Shown here: positions 25,892 through 33,858 of the stretch, piece after piece
Layout: each line of letters starts with the position of its first letter
How positions within the stretch are numbered: the first letter of the stretch is position 1
DNA from: a virus
Virus record (IMG/VR): IMGVR_UViG_3300021365_000005
Location: 1 to 64,000 of that record
Reading direction: 5' to 3' (one strand)
Length of the DNA stretch: 64,000 nt
Program-made: the position numbers and the translations under genes
Notes under the pieces: generated by a model
The model's input: only the letters and a program-made list of their open reading frames with translations
Told to the model about the DNA's origin: nothing
Database searches by the model: none

Positions 25892-26750
25892 AAAAAAATT
25901 GGACGTTCATTGGCATCTGAACTGTTGGGTCTTCGTGACCACAGCTTTCACATTCGAAGTCAATCGTCATGTCTACGTCGGGAGATACTGTGTCTAGGTA
26001 CTGACGGAATGCTAGAGAATCTCTAGAAAGAAATTCATTGTCAACAAACGATCTAATTGCCGTTTTGTCTTCTTCACCATCTATAGCTACAATCATATAT
26101 TTAAACCGACTGGTTAATTCATATGTTACTCCGTTGCCACCAACCTTCTTTTTTTTCATTCTTTTTGCTTCTGCTTCAACTAGCTTTTCGTCAGCGTGAG
26201 TTAGAATTTTAAATGTTAAGGTTTTTTTAGCTATTGGAAGTTTAAATGTAAATCTTCCTTCACTGTCTGGGGCATCACCTTCTAGGATTTTATTTTCTAA
26301 AGATGTTAAATCGACAGTTTGTTTGTGTTTAGCGCCACATGCAGGACAGGCCATTTCTACTGGATATTCAGCACCATATCCTAGCACTCTTGCTGCTACC
26401 ATGATTGCATTTTTATCGCCAGTAACTAAGTCGTTATAGTTTACAGATTTACCTTCACCATTGCTTACGATCAGAGCTCTAAGTAGTGTGTCAATAACTA
26501 AGCCTTTTTGGATCAAATTAGAAGATGTTAGGATATCTTCTTCTTTAGCAGTCATATACTTCATTTCAACTTTACCTGATGATAGTGCACTATTTTCAGG
26601 ATATAGGGCTCCTCCACTTGGGAGATCTATAATTTCTGTTGGGAATTTAGACTCTTTTATTAGGGTCGTATTAGACTCGTTTGCAAGTTGGTGCTTTAGG
26701 TCGTCTGTGGAAAGGGCTTTGCCCGGGTAATCGTCTGTAACTTTATTCAT
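25878..26750 (-). CDS. Tail assembly chaperone / baseplate protein, gp26/gp51-like, with Zn ribbon
   Basis: 290 residues in the unshifted frame, ending QFFWPRA. The N-terminal third has EIIDLPSGGALYP, typical of the T4 gp26/gp51 baseplate family. Two CxxC pairs, CPAC (about residue 134) and CESC (near residue 270), could bind one Zn. Its place between tube and tape measure is where tail assembly chaperones with programmed frameshifts sit in many phages. About 287 residues plus the 80-residue extension would give a fusion near 367 residues. Preceded by a terminator and box. The family label is from memory; the locus role is inferred. Confidence 0.7.
   Translation of the reverse strand: MNKVTDDYPGKALSTDDLKHQLANESNTTLIKESKFPTEIIDLPSGGALYPENSALSSGKVEMKYMTAKEEDILTSSNLIQKGLVIDTLLRALIVSNGEGKSVNYNDLVTGDKNAIMVAARVLGYGAEYPVEMACPACGAKHKQTVDLTSLENKILEGDAPDSEGRFTFKLPIAKKTLTFKILTHADEKLVEAEAKRMKKKKVGGNGVTYELTSRFKYMIVAIDGEEDKTAIRSFVDNEFLSRDSLAFRQYLDTVSPDVDMTIDFECESCGHEDPTVQMPMNVQFFWPRA
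25892..25898 (-). promoter_or_regulatory. Slippery T7 run, probable programmed frameshift site
   Basis: Seven T on the coding strand, read TTT TTT TGG in the upstream frame. Slipping the second Phe tRNA by +1 or -2 keeps perfect UUU pairing and enters the 80-codon extension. A -1 slip meets a stop after two codons (TTG GCC TAG). Confidence 0.7.
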
Positions 26751-26777
26751 AATTAGGTTCCTTTGAAGGTTCGTATA

Positions 26778-26787
26778 TATAAATATA
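26778..26787 (-). promoter_or_regulatory. TATATTTATA box before the tail chaperone
   Basis: Coding strand TATATTTATA immediately after the tube terminator and 27 nt before the 26750 ATG. Because the terminator separates it from the tube gene, a promoter is needed here. Confidence 0.55.
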
Positions 26788-26794
26788 TAGCAAT

Positions 26795-26820
26795 AAAAAA
26801 AGCTCCATAAAGGAGCCTTT
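26795..26820 (-). terminator. Intrinsic terminator after tail tube gene
   Basis: On the minus strand AAAGGCTCC pairs with GGAGCTTTT (9 bp including one G-T) around a TTTAT loop, followed by a T-run. It lies 20 nt past the gp19 stop. Confidence 0.85.
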
Positions 26821-26840
26821 CTTAAATATATTATTTAATC

Positions 26841-27335
26841 TTAGTATTGTAAGATAGCGTGATCGAATCTAATGTCTAGAGAAATCATTAGAGGAGTTCC
26901 GTCCTCTTCATATGATAAATCTCCAAATGTTGCTTTTGTTATAAAAGCACCTTTAAGATTCCACTCTTCAACCTTATCACCTACTGGACCTAACACATTA
27001 ATTGTTATATCCTTTTTATACATATCAGAATAGCCATTTCGGCCAGTAACTGATTCGTGATGTAGTCTTACCCATTCCATAACGGCTTGTGCTCCAGACG
27101 GAACAATTGGATCGTAAAGTTCCATGCCTGATATTGCATCCCATTCTGACCTACCTTTGATGTATCTTGTAGTGTTCATATGCTTAATTGCAGTTTCACC
27201 ATTACTAATACTAGGCCTTGGGCACTTGCGTATAAGATATGATGGTATTCCGTCAACATACATGATAAACCTATTTGCAACCTTAGGTTCAAAATTAGTG
27301 TGCATCAGTTCTGTTGGGTCTATTAAATTTGCCAT
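26841..27335 (-). CDS. 19: Tail tube protein, gp19-like
   Basis: 164 residues; forms the inner tube of the contractile tail. NRFIMYVDGIPSYLIR, SEWDAISGMELYDP and the C-terminal PLMISLDIRFDHAILQY fit gp19-type tube proteins (T4 gp19 has 163). It directly follows sheath, as in T4. AAGGAG precedes the start and a GATATTTATA box lies just upstream; a strong terminator follows, which would allow high separate expression. Confidence 0.93.
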   Translation of the reverse strand: MANLIDPTELMHTNFEPKVANRFIMYVDGIPSYLIRKCPRPSISNGETAIKHMNTTRYIKGRSEWDAISGMELYDPIVPSGAQAVMEWVRLHHESVTGRNGYSDMYKKDITINVLGPVGDKVEEWNLKGAFITKATFGDLSYEEDGTPLMISLDIRFDHAILQY

Positions 27336-27353
27336 TTAGTGTTTCTCCTTGTA

Positions 27354-27363
27354 TATAAATATC
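27354..27363 (-). promoter_or_regulatory. GATATTTATA box before tube gene
   Basis: Coding strand GATATTTATA begins right after the sheath stop codon and is followed by TACAAGGAG of the tube ribosome-binding site. Confidence 0.55.
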
Positions 27364-29466
27364 TTAGTCTTCGAAAGTTGCGCCAGTTGGCATGATGTTA
27401 AAGTCAACTACGATAAACTCTGCAGCTTTTGCAGGCTGTAAGAAAATCTCTCCTTTCATGATATTTCTATCGATTAGATCTGGAGTGTTGTTAGACTCAT
27501 CCATAACTACTTTAAATGCATATAGACCTTGGTTTTGTTGAACAGATTCCATATATGGATTAACTGAACCTAGGAATCTATTGCGAGTAGCTGCTGTGTT
27601 GTTCTCGAATACAAGGTATTTAGAAGTACTAGCTATGAATTTCTTAAGATTGATTAATAATCGACGTACATTCACACGATCAAGAGCAGAAGCTTTCTTT
27701 TGAAGAGTCTTTTGACCCCATACGCAAACGCCTTCTCCTGGGAATGTTGCTAGAGGATTAACATTGTCCTCGTATAAAGTGTCACGGTTTGCATGTGTTA
27801 GCTTACGCTCTGCTTGAACTACAGTTTCTAAACCACCTCGGTTAAGTCCTGCAGGAGCATACCATTCAGCAGCAACTTTATCATTAAAGGCATAAATACC
27901 AGGAATGAGAGTTGATGGTGGAACCCAGCAATATTTGCCATTTGCATTTGTTTGTACCCAAGGCCAATACATAGCTGCATAGCTTGTATCAAGGCCTGAA
28001 CCTTCAGTGGTAGCAGTTGAAATGTTTTGGGTAGCTAGTGTTGGATCTACTAAAGCAAAGCAATCTCCTCTTGTTTCACAAGCAGTAATTAACTGATCTG
28101 TTAGGGTTTTATGACCTGAAGTATTTAGACCTGGCATTGAAATTAAATTAATATCATACTCATCGGCATTACTTAATAAGCTTATAGCAGTTTGATATGA
28201 TGTTAGGCCTTTTGCAGCAACCGTTGGATCTAATCCTTGAACATTATTATTTGCGATATCTCCAAAAAATGCTGCTCCTGCTGTTTGACCATCCCCATCT
28301 GCTCCAGTTGAAAAAGATCCTGAAGATGCCTTAGGTAAATTCTTAAGATTTACAGATGCGGTGTTTCCATTTGCATCAAGGTAGTCTGGTATTTCATTAA
28401 CAGAAGATACGTAGACATATTTAGACTTATTTTGAAAGTTACCACGTGGCTGAAGGTATTTCTGAGTTCCATCCGTTGCTATTTCTTGGTATTGATCCCC
28501 GATCATTTTACTAATAAAGTTTGGCTGATTTGGATCAAGACTTAGGCCTGACCAAGTCTCTAAAATAGTTTTGCGTTTAGATGTATCATTACCTTGACGA
28601 ATCAATAGTGTAAATGTACCTTTTTTCTCGCTAACGTTTGAAATTTCATATCTTAAATTATCACTAGATCCATTTGTTAATATGTTATTAGTTGTTTCTG
28701 CACCAGTAGAGTTTTGTGTTGCACCGTCTGCAAATGTATTAAGAACAAATGGAGTTACTCCTGAAGCTGTTGAATTGGTACCTCCTGCAAGTGCGATTTT
28801 ACCAACAAAAGTTTCTGGGGTAGCCGCTGCTGATGCAGATACTTCCCAACCATTATATGCCGTTCCAGCTGCTGAACCAGAAAGCTCGAATTTCGATGAA
28901 AGTCCTATTGCTGTTAGATCTACTCGAGCGTTACTATTAACTGCAAGTGCTAAATTAGATGCTACTGTTGCAGCATCTGAACCACTTTGGAAGTAGTCAA
29001 TAGAAGCGTCTTCAGAGTCGCCTCCAGCAGAAGTACTTGAAATAAATGTTGTTACTTCACCTGAAGGGGACACGAACTTATATCTATCACCTAATGCAGG
29101 TGTTGCTACTGTGTAATGACCTACTGCGTAAGCAAGTCCAGTAATAGATCCTGATGGTGTAACTGATGCAGTTGCATTTGAATAACCATCTCCAAGAATT
29201 CTAACTACGGTTAAAGCACCTGAATGCTTTAGATATTCTCTTGCTGAGATTGAGGTTAAGTACTCTGCTGAAGTACTACCAGATATAAAGGTGTCTCCAA
29301 ATAGCTGAACGTATTCTGGATAGCTTGATACTTTTGTTGGTATTAAAGCAGGACCTTTGACTGTAGGACCTATAATGGCTCCACCAATTTCACCAATACC
29401 TTGTGGTACGAATGACAAATCATTTTCTTGCGTAAATACACCGGGGCTTATTATTTTTTCAGCCAT
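27364..29466 (-). CDS. 18: Tail sheath protein, gp18-like
   Basis: 700 residues; contractile sheath subunit. The N-terminus ISPGVFTQENDLSF and GAIIGPTVKGPAL are characteristic of gp18. The middle (about 90-260) is Ala/Ser/Gly-rich and probably surface exposed, the C-terminal domain has RFLGSVNPYMESVQQNQG and DLIDRNIMKGEIFLQPAKAA, the conserved sheath core. Length is near T4 gp18 (659). TAGGAG precedes the ATG. Confidence 0.96.
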   Translation of the reverse strand: MAEKIISPGVFTQENDLSFVPQGIGEIGGAIIGPTVKGPALIPTKVSSYPEYVQLFGDTFISGSTSAEYLTSISAREYLKHSGALTVVRILGDGYSNATASVTPSGSITGLAYAVGHYTVATPALGDRYKFVSPSGEVTTFISSTSAGGDSEDASIDYFQSGSDAATVASNLALAVNSNARVDLTAIGLSSKFELSGSAAGTAYNGWEVSASAAATPETFVGKIALAGGTNSTASGVTPFVLNTFADGATQNSTGAETTNNILTNGSSDNLRYEISNVSEKKGTFTLLIRQGNDTSKRKTILETWSGLSLDPNQPNFISKMIGDQYQEIATDGTQKYLQPRGNFQNKSKYVYVSSVNEIPDYLDANGNTASVNLKNLPKASSGSFSTGADGDGQTAGAAFFGDIANNNVQGLDPTVAAKGLTSYQTAISLLSNADEYDINLISMPGLNTSGHKTLTDQLITACETRGDCFALVDPTLATQNISTATTEGSGLDTSYAAMYWPWVQTNANGKYCWVPPSTLIPGIYAFNDKVAAEWYAPAGLNRGGLETVVQAERKLTHANRDTLYEDNVNPLATFPGEGVCVWGQKTLQKKASALDRVNVRRLLINLKKFIASTSKYLVFENNTAATRNRFLGSVNPYMESVQQNQGLYAFKVVMDESNNTPDLIDRNIMKGEIFLQPAKAAEFIVVDFNIMPTGATFED

Positions 29467-29503
29467 TTATTTGTCTCCTAATAGATTGTATTATTATTCA
29501 ATA

Positions 29504-29513
29504 TATAAATATA
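29504..29513 (-). promoter_or_regulatory. TATATTTATA box before sheath gene
   Basis: Coding strand TATATTTATA about 38 nt before the sheath ATG, after the stop of the 29536 gene. Confidence 0.5.
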
Positions 29514-29535
29514 TTTCTAGAAGGCCAAACATCAC

Positions 29536-29787
29536 CTATTTAGAAATAAAAACTCCTGTTTCTGGATCTAATGTGCCATCACCATACTTAGCCGTTATAT
29601 CTGATATAACTTTAGATTCATTAGCTTTTAATGAAACAAATTCTTTTTTAAGCTTTGTTTTTTCTAATTCTAAATTTTGCATTTCTAATTCTATTTGCCC
29701 GAATTTAAAAGTTAATTCTTCGAATGATGATTTTATAGATGAAACGGAAGTCATTTCTTCTGGTGTAAACTTGATTTCTTTTGACAT
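29536..29787 (-). CDS. Small coiled-coil protein before sheath
   Basis: 83 residues with a heptad-like Leu/Glu/Lys stretch (FKFGQIELEMQNLELEKTKL approximately residues 28-50), then KYGDGTLDPETGVFISK. Such short coiled-coil proteins occur between neck and sheath genes in marine T4-like phages. Function unknown; an assembly or whisker-like role is speculative. Confidence 0.55.
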   Translation of the reverse strand: MSKEIKFTPEEMTSVSSIKSSFEELTFKFGQIELEMQNLELEKTKLKKEFVSLKANESKVISDITAKYGDGTLDPETGVFISK

Positions 29788-29798
29788 AATGTAAACTC

Positions 29799-30560
29799 TT
29801 ATTCTTTGTTTGGAATATCATCTAGAGAGCCCAAGGTTTCAGTTCCCATAACAATTTTTGCAGAAGAAAATGTTTTAGGGTCGAAATTACTTAGGGATTT
29901 TTGGATATTGTTTGGTATAACGTAGCCATTCATTTCTATTGTGAATGTAGCCTTTGAAGCACGGTCTTCTCCTATTTCAGAGGTTAAAGATGTTGCAAAT
30001 GTAGATATTTTAGAAAGAAATTTAAATCGTTCATTTCCCCAGTACTGATTGGCAGCATAGTTAATATCTTCAATGATTAAATTTAATTGTGATATATAGT
30101 CTGCCCAAATAATACAATCATAAGTTAGTTTAACATAGTCAGGAACTACAATATTTGTATATTCCCTAACTGGGGTTCTTTCATTTAGTACTGAAAAGTT
30201 GTCATATCTATTTTTAGAACTGTATGGTTTTTGATATGACTGAACAAGAGGGTTGTTAACGTCCACTTTTGTTCCTATCATGGAATTTTCCATAGAGGTT
30301 CTTTGGTATGCAATCGCAGGTAGTTGTATTTTACCTTTAGCGTCTCTTAAAAAGCCGCCTCTAGATATAGACTTCCATTTTTCAGGGGAAGCATATATAA
30401 TTGGCACAGGGGTTTTACCGTCGTGGCCTGCTACCGTGGGTTGGATTACATTATCAAAGTAGTATTTAATAACCGAATCTATATCATATAAACCTAGGGA
30501 AATGGCTTTTTTAGAGCCGGTCGTATCAATCTGTTTAGATCTATCTATCTCTTTTGCCAT
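29799..30560 (-). CDS. Tail terminator / sheath-stabilising protein, gp15-like
   Basis: 253 residues. VPDYVKLTYDCIIWADY and INYAANQYWG fit gp15-like tail completion proteins that cap the tail and bind the neck. T4 gp15 has 272 residues. It lies between neck candidates and sheath, the order expected for 13-14-15-18. Its start overlaps the stop of the 30560 gene by one base (TAATG). Confidence 0.65.
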   Translation of the reverse strand: MAKEIDRSKQIDTTGSKKAISLGLYDIDSVIKYYFDNVIQPTVAGHDGKTPVPIIYASPEKWKSISRGGFLRDAKGKIQLPAIAYQRTSMENSMIGTKVDVNNPLVQSYQKPYSSKNRYDNFSVLNERTPVREYTNIVVPDYVKLTYDCIIWADYISQLNLIIEDINYAANQYWGNERFKFLSKISTFATSLTSEIGEDRASKATFTIEMNGYVIPNNIQKSLSNFDPKTFSSAKIVMGTETLGSLDDIPNKE

Positions 30561-31075
30561 TATATATTCCTAAGCTTATTATTGTATGCTCTGTGTATTT
30601 TTTCTATGTTGAGTCTAGTTGTTCTTGTTTGGTGAGTTTCACAAAGTACTGAAAAGTTCCCTCCATGCCCACCATCGCCTTTGTCGGTAGAAGGATTTTT
30701 ACCTGCTATGTATTGGCTTTCACTTTTTTTATCAATTTCCCAATAAGCATTGTCCCAACCAATAATATCCCCAATTTCAAGTTTTAGATTAGCTACATTT
30801 TTTAATTCCTCTCTAAGAAAGTTAAATCTTGCCGTCTTGTTAAAGTCTATGCCAAACTCATCAGATGAATATTCTTTAGAGTCAACTTCTACCATGCATG
30901 CAATTCTAACCCCTGGGAAGTACACTTTGTTTATGGCTTCACCATACAAGTCTTCTTTCATGTCTTTTAACGAAGATTTATAAATGTCAACAGATATACC
31001 AATTACCTCGTTTATAAGTTCCTTATTCATTAAGTTGAATAGTCTTACGTCTCTAAATGATCCAAATAATCCCAT
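30560..31075 (-). CDS. Neck protein, gp14-like by position
   Basis: 171 residues, starting MGLFGSFRDVRLFNLMNKEL. A beta-rich centre (LEIGDIIGWDNAYWEID) and a Gly/His-rich loop (DKGDGGHGGNFS) precede a basic end. Between the 31077 neck protein and the gp15-like gene, so it probably joins head and tail. It is shorter than T4 gp14 (256), and sequence similarity is not obvious to me. Confidence 0.5.
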   Translation of the reverse strand: MGLFGSFRDVRLFNLMNKELINEVIGISVDIYKSSLKDMKEDLYGEAINKVYFPGVRIACMVEVDSKEYSSDEFGIDFNKTARFNFLREELKNVANLKLEIGDIIGWDNAYWEIDKKSESQYIAGKNPSTDKGDGGHGGNFSVLCETHQTRTTRLNIEKIHRAYNNKLRNI

Positions 31076-31076
31076 G

Positions 31077-32219
31077 TTAACCTAAGTAGATGTTTAATGG
31101 AATGTTTGTAATTGTTTCTCTAAGGAATTCTGCTTCGTCTTTTTTTGCTTCAAGCATATTTCTTCTAGATGATGCTTCTAAGTCTTCTCGTAAAGAAGCT
31201 ATTAGGGATTCTTTTTCTGAAGCTCCTTCGCTTCTCAAGGCATCGCCATCAACTGTGATTTCTCCTCCTGGAGTAGGTATAGAGCTATATTTACTTCTGA
31301 CAATTCCTAAAAGCTCTTTAGATAGCGCTAGTGCATACTTTCTAATCCACTGAACTCCGGGAGCATTAATAGTAGAATAATCTAAAGCCCTGTAATCTAT
31401 ATCAGCAAAATTAGATACTGTGCCAGCATCGCCTAAACTATCAGTATACTTATTGTCCTTTACATAATATTGAAACCACATTGTAAAGTCTGTTTTTGGT
31501 TCTGGGAATAGCCTTATTTTATTGTTTTGAAGTTCAAAACTATATGCAGACTTTCTAACTAAATCACTAAATTCTACTTGTTGTTGGCGTAGTAGGATGT
31601 CATATATAGGTAGCATCATAAATGATACACCAGCACCTCTATTTTGTAAGCCAAATTCACTAACTGCCATAGCACTATTATTTCCTAATGCATATTGATC
31701 TGTGTGGCGTATTGACGCTGGAGTTCTATCGTGAAAAATCTTTCTTACTTCTAATCTTTTACCACTTTCGCTAACTGCTCCCCATAATGCCTGCAGATCA
31801 TAAACCTGGGACCCAGATACTACTGAAATAGAGCCTTGCTTTAGATCTGTCTTACCCCCAGTCAAGGTTTCTGTTCCATAATGTTCAGTTAGACTTATTA
31901 AACCATTTAGCCCGTCTGCCGATCCTGTTGTTAGATTTGTTTTGGGTTGAGATGTTGCATCTAAAAGGTTTTGTCTAATTTGATATCTTTGGATCTGAGC
32001 ACCATATTCTGTTACAGCTTCTTCAAAACATGCAAAAAAATGAACATCTTGAAGTTCGATATCCACTATAGGATAGCCAAGTCTTTTAGCACACCATAAA
32101 GCTGTATTTTCTACATCAGAGTTATATGTGCCTTGGTTATCATATGTCCCAAATGGGGTTTGTCCGAAACCGGCATTGAATGTCGCGGTGCCAGCAAATA
32201 AGTTAGTTGTTTCAGCCAT
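31077..32219 (-). CDS. Neck/head-completion protein, gp13-like by position
   Basis: 380 residues. ALWCAKRLGYPIVDIELQDV and FEEAVTEYGAQIQRYQIR resemble neck proteins of T4-like cyanophages, and FMMLPIYDILLRQQQVEFSD with the helical C-terminus fit a head-tail connector. I would place it at T4 gp13 (309 residues). CAGGAG precedes the start and a GATATTTATA box lies upstream, separating this neck-tail unit from the fibre genes. Confidence 0.6.
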   Translation of the reverse strand: MAETTNLFAGTATFNAGFGQTPFGTYDNQGTYNSDVENTALWCAKRLGYPIVDIELQDVHFFACFEEAVTEYGAQIQRYQIRQNLLDATSQPKTNLTTGSADGLNGLISLTEHYGTETLTGGKTDLKQGSISVVSGSQVYDLQALWGAVSESGKRLEVRKIFHDRTPASIRHTDQYALGNNSAMAVSEFGLQNRGAGVSFMMLPIYDILLRQQQVEFSDLVRKSAYSFELQNNKIRLFPEPKTDFTMWFQYYVKDNKYTDSLGDAGTVSNFADIDYRALDYSTINAPGVQWIRKYALALSKELLGIVRSKYSSIPTPGGEITVDGDALRSEGASEKESLIASLREDLEASSRRNMLEAKKDEAEFLRETITNIPLNIYLG

Positions 32220-32235
32220 GGGGTTCTCCTGTACT

Positions 32236-32245
32236 TATAAATATC
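32236..32245 (-). promoter_or_regulatory. GATATTTATA box before neck operon
   Basis: Coding strand GATATTTATA then AGTACAGGAG of the neck protein ribosome-binding site. Confidence 0.55.
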
Positions 32246-32258
32246 AACTCGTTTGCGT

Positions 32259-32465
32259 TTATGGTCCAGTGGAAATTCTAATAACCCCTTGATATGCATT
32301 ACTAACCCCTTGGGTGTCTACCCATAAAGCTCCTAACTCTCCTGGATCTGAGATGGGTAGATCCTTAAAATTAATCTTTCCGGTTATAGTAAGAAACTCT
32401 GAAATGTGTAGAGTCTTAATATCTGCAGCATTGCCGCTATGAATTATTTTTTTCCAAGTACTCAT
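32259..32465 (-). CDS. Small WKK-tag protein
   Basis: 68 residues, beginning MSTWKKIIHSGNAADIKTLH, the tag shared by five genes in this cluster. The remainder (FLTITGKINFKDLPISDPGE and LWVDTQGV) resembles the end segment of the 33264 protein. It may be a minimal adhesin tip or a cap using the tag to bind the same site. The start is four bases from the upstream stop. Confidence 0.65.
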   Translation of the reverse strand: MSTWKKIIHSGNAADIKTLHISEFLTITGKINFKDLPISDPGELGALWVDTQGVSNAYQGVIRISTGP

Positions 32466-32468
32466 AGC

Positions 32469-33260
32469 TTACATAGTATATCCAAAAGGATTATTAGGAC
32501 TAGCATCAGTCCCGACATTTAGGAAAGTAGATCCTCCCCATATGCCTCCGGTTGTTTGAGTAAAATAGAGATATACGAATATATCAAAGTAGGTATAAGG
32601 AAAAGTGCTGGCGTTGTATACCGGAGGATTTGAATTCTCTATGTAGGAGTATACTGCTGTGAGATCCCCTAAAAGCCAGAACTCAGAGTGAAACTGATGC
32701 ATTGGTCCAAATTCCCCATAACGAGCAGCTACAGACTCCGGAGTAACGTATGTGCCAGCATCATTCGCCCAGTCATAAACTGGGTCTGTGAAATCTATAG
32801 GAGGTCTGTTGTCGTCGTCAAGCGATAAGAACTCTCCATATTCTACAAGGAAACCAAGTAAATCGGCAGAACCAATCTCACCATCGCCGTTGAAATCGAA
32901 ATTAGGGGTATAACCAGATTCCCCATCAGCAGTACCATATGCTATAAGGAAGCCAAGTAAGTCGGCAGCTCCAATTCCCCCATCTCCGTTGAAGTCAAAA
33001 GCGTAGGCTTGCCATGGAATATAATAGGGAGATATTGTCACAGGATCGTTGGAAATTCTCACCATTACATGTTGGTCAGCAGACGACTTCATTAAACTCC
33101 CTATAGGCAGGTCGAAGTCTGAAGTTGGTAGACCGTTGAATTGAACGGAAGAACCTTCTATCTGAAGAGATGCAGTGTCTGAACTTGAAGGACCTGATAC
33201 TATGACCGAAGCCGCTTCAGTGCTGCTGCCACTTATCATTAATTGTTTCCAGGTTGCCAT
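32469..33260 (-). CDS. WKK-tag protein with two dockerin-like Ca-binding repeats
   Basis: 263 residues. It begins MATWKQLMISGSS, a divergent form of the cluster tag. Residues 88-109 (DFNGDGGIGAADLLGFLIAY) and 121-142 (DFNGDGEIGSADLLGFLVEY) are two DxNxDGxIxxxD loops followed by helices with 33-residue spacing, as in type I dockerin. The C-terminal part (DWANDAGTYVTPESVA, then Tyr-rich) is unlike the other tagged proteins. Probably a virion adhesin; the Ca loops may bind a host or fibre partner. A cohesin-type partner is not seen here. Confidence 0.65.
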   Translation of the reverse strand: MATWKQLMISGSSTEAASVIVSGPSSSDTASLQIEGSSVQFNGLPTSDFDLPIGSLMKSSADQHVMVRISNDPVTISPYYIPWQAYAFDFNGDGGIGAADLLGFLIAYGTADGESGYTPNFDFNGDGEIGSADLLGFLVEYGEFLSLDDDNRPPIDFTDPVYDWANDAGTYVTPESVAARYGEFGPMHQFHSEFWLLGDLTAVYSYIENSNPPVYNASTFPYTYFDIFVYLYFTQTTGGIWGGSTFLNVGTDASPNNPFGYTM

Positions 33261-33263
33261 AGA

Positions 33264-33452
33264 TTAACTAGTTACTTTTAAAAATGACCCCGAGTTCCAT
33301 AGGTACCCAGATCCTACAGGGGGTGAAGTCGGAAGATTTTTCATTATTATTAAGGACCCAGTAACTTCTAAAATACCACCCGGGGTTACTGTTAAAGCGT
33401 TTAGTTCTGCAACACTACCACTAACTATTACTTTTTTCCAATCCGATGGCAT
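33264..33452 (-). CDS. Small WKK-tag protein
   Basis: 62 residues starting MPSDWKKVIVSGSVAELNAL, the clearest copy of the tag. The rest (VTGSLIIMKNLPTSPPVG) resembles the 32259 protein. It may be a fibre tip or a spacer using the shared attachment module. Two consecutive TAA codons of the next gene lie just upstream. Confidence 0.65.
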   Translation of the reverse strand: MPSDWKKVIVSGSVAELNALTVTPGGILEVTGSLIIMKNLPTSPPVGSGYLWNSGSFLKVTS

Positions 33453-33455
33453 TTA

Positions 33456-33608
33456 TTACTTTTCCGGTTTTACTTTTACTTTTTCAGGCTTTTGATGTAT
33501 AGTTGCAACCTTATTTAATAGCGCTGCTACTACATGAGAATCTCCTCCTCGAATTTGGAGCTCTGACAATGCTTTGTGTATTAATGCTAATTCTTCTTTT
33601 TCAAACAT
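33456..33608 (-). CDS. Small unknown protein (50 residues)
   Basis: Reads MFEKEELALIHKALSELQIR through to a Lys/Pro-rich tail ending KVKPEK. AAAGGA precedes the ATG and a dyad-type promoter lies upstream. Helical N-terminus, basic C-terminus. No family recognised; the promoter and ribosome-binding site argue that it is real. Confidence 0.55.
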   Translation of the reverse strand: MFEKEELALIHKALSELQIRGGDSHVVAALLNKVATIHQKPEKVKVKPEK

Positions 33609-33639
33609 AACTATTCCTTTATTTAATTAATATCTAGCT

Positions 33640-33674
33640 AATATATGACAAAAAGTTTACAATAAAAAATTATT
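33640..33674 (-). promoter_or_regulatory. Dyad-type promoter inside the fibre cluster
   Basis: Inverted repeat AATAA/TTATT at 33661-33674, centred 22.5 nt upstream of TATATTAG (TATATT at 33640-33645). The dyad overlaps the last codons of the 33670 gene. Confidence 0.5.
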
Positions 33675-33837
33675 GGGTGATTATTTTTTGCAATTTTACT
33701 GCTGTTTGGTAAACTAGCTGAACATCTTTGCCATCAAATTTAGAGTCTGCTACTAGTTTTAATAGGAATTCTAATTCTTCTTTTGATAAAGTTGTTGAAA
33801 TTTTTTCTTTCTTTTTGTCTTTGGATAATATTCCCAT
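33670..33837 (-). CDS. Small unknown protein (55 residues)
   Basis: Reads MGILSKDKKKEKISTTLSKE, then EELEFLLKLVADSKFDGKDV and a basic end (LQKIITQ). It is similar in size and layout to the adjacent 50-residue protein (both have a KEEL-type helix), so the two may be related. The Shine-Dalgarno is weak (AAGAG). Confidence 0.5.
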   Translation of the reverse strand: MGILSKDKKKEKISTTLSKEELEFLLKLVADSKFDGKDVQLVYQTAVKLQKIITQ

Positions 33838-33858
33838 AGGTTATAACTCTTATTTTAT

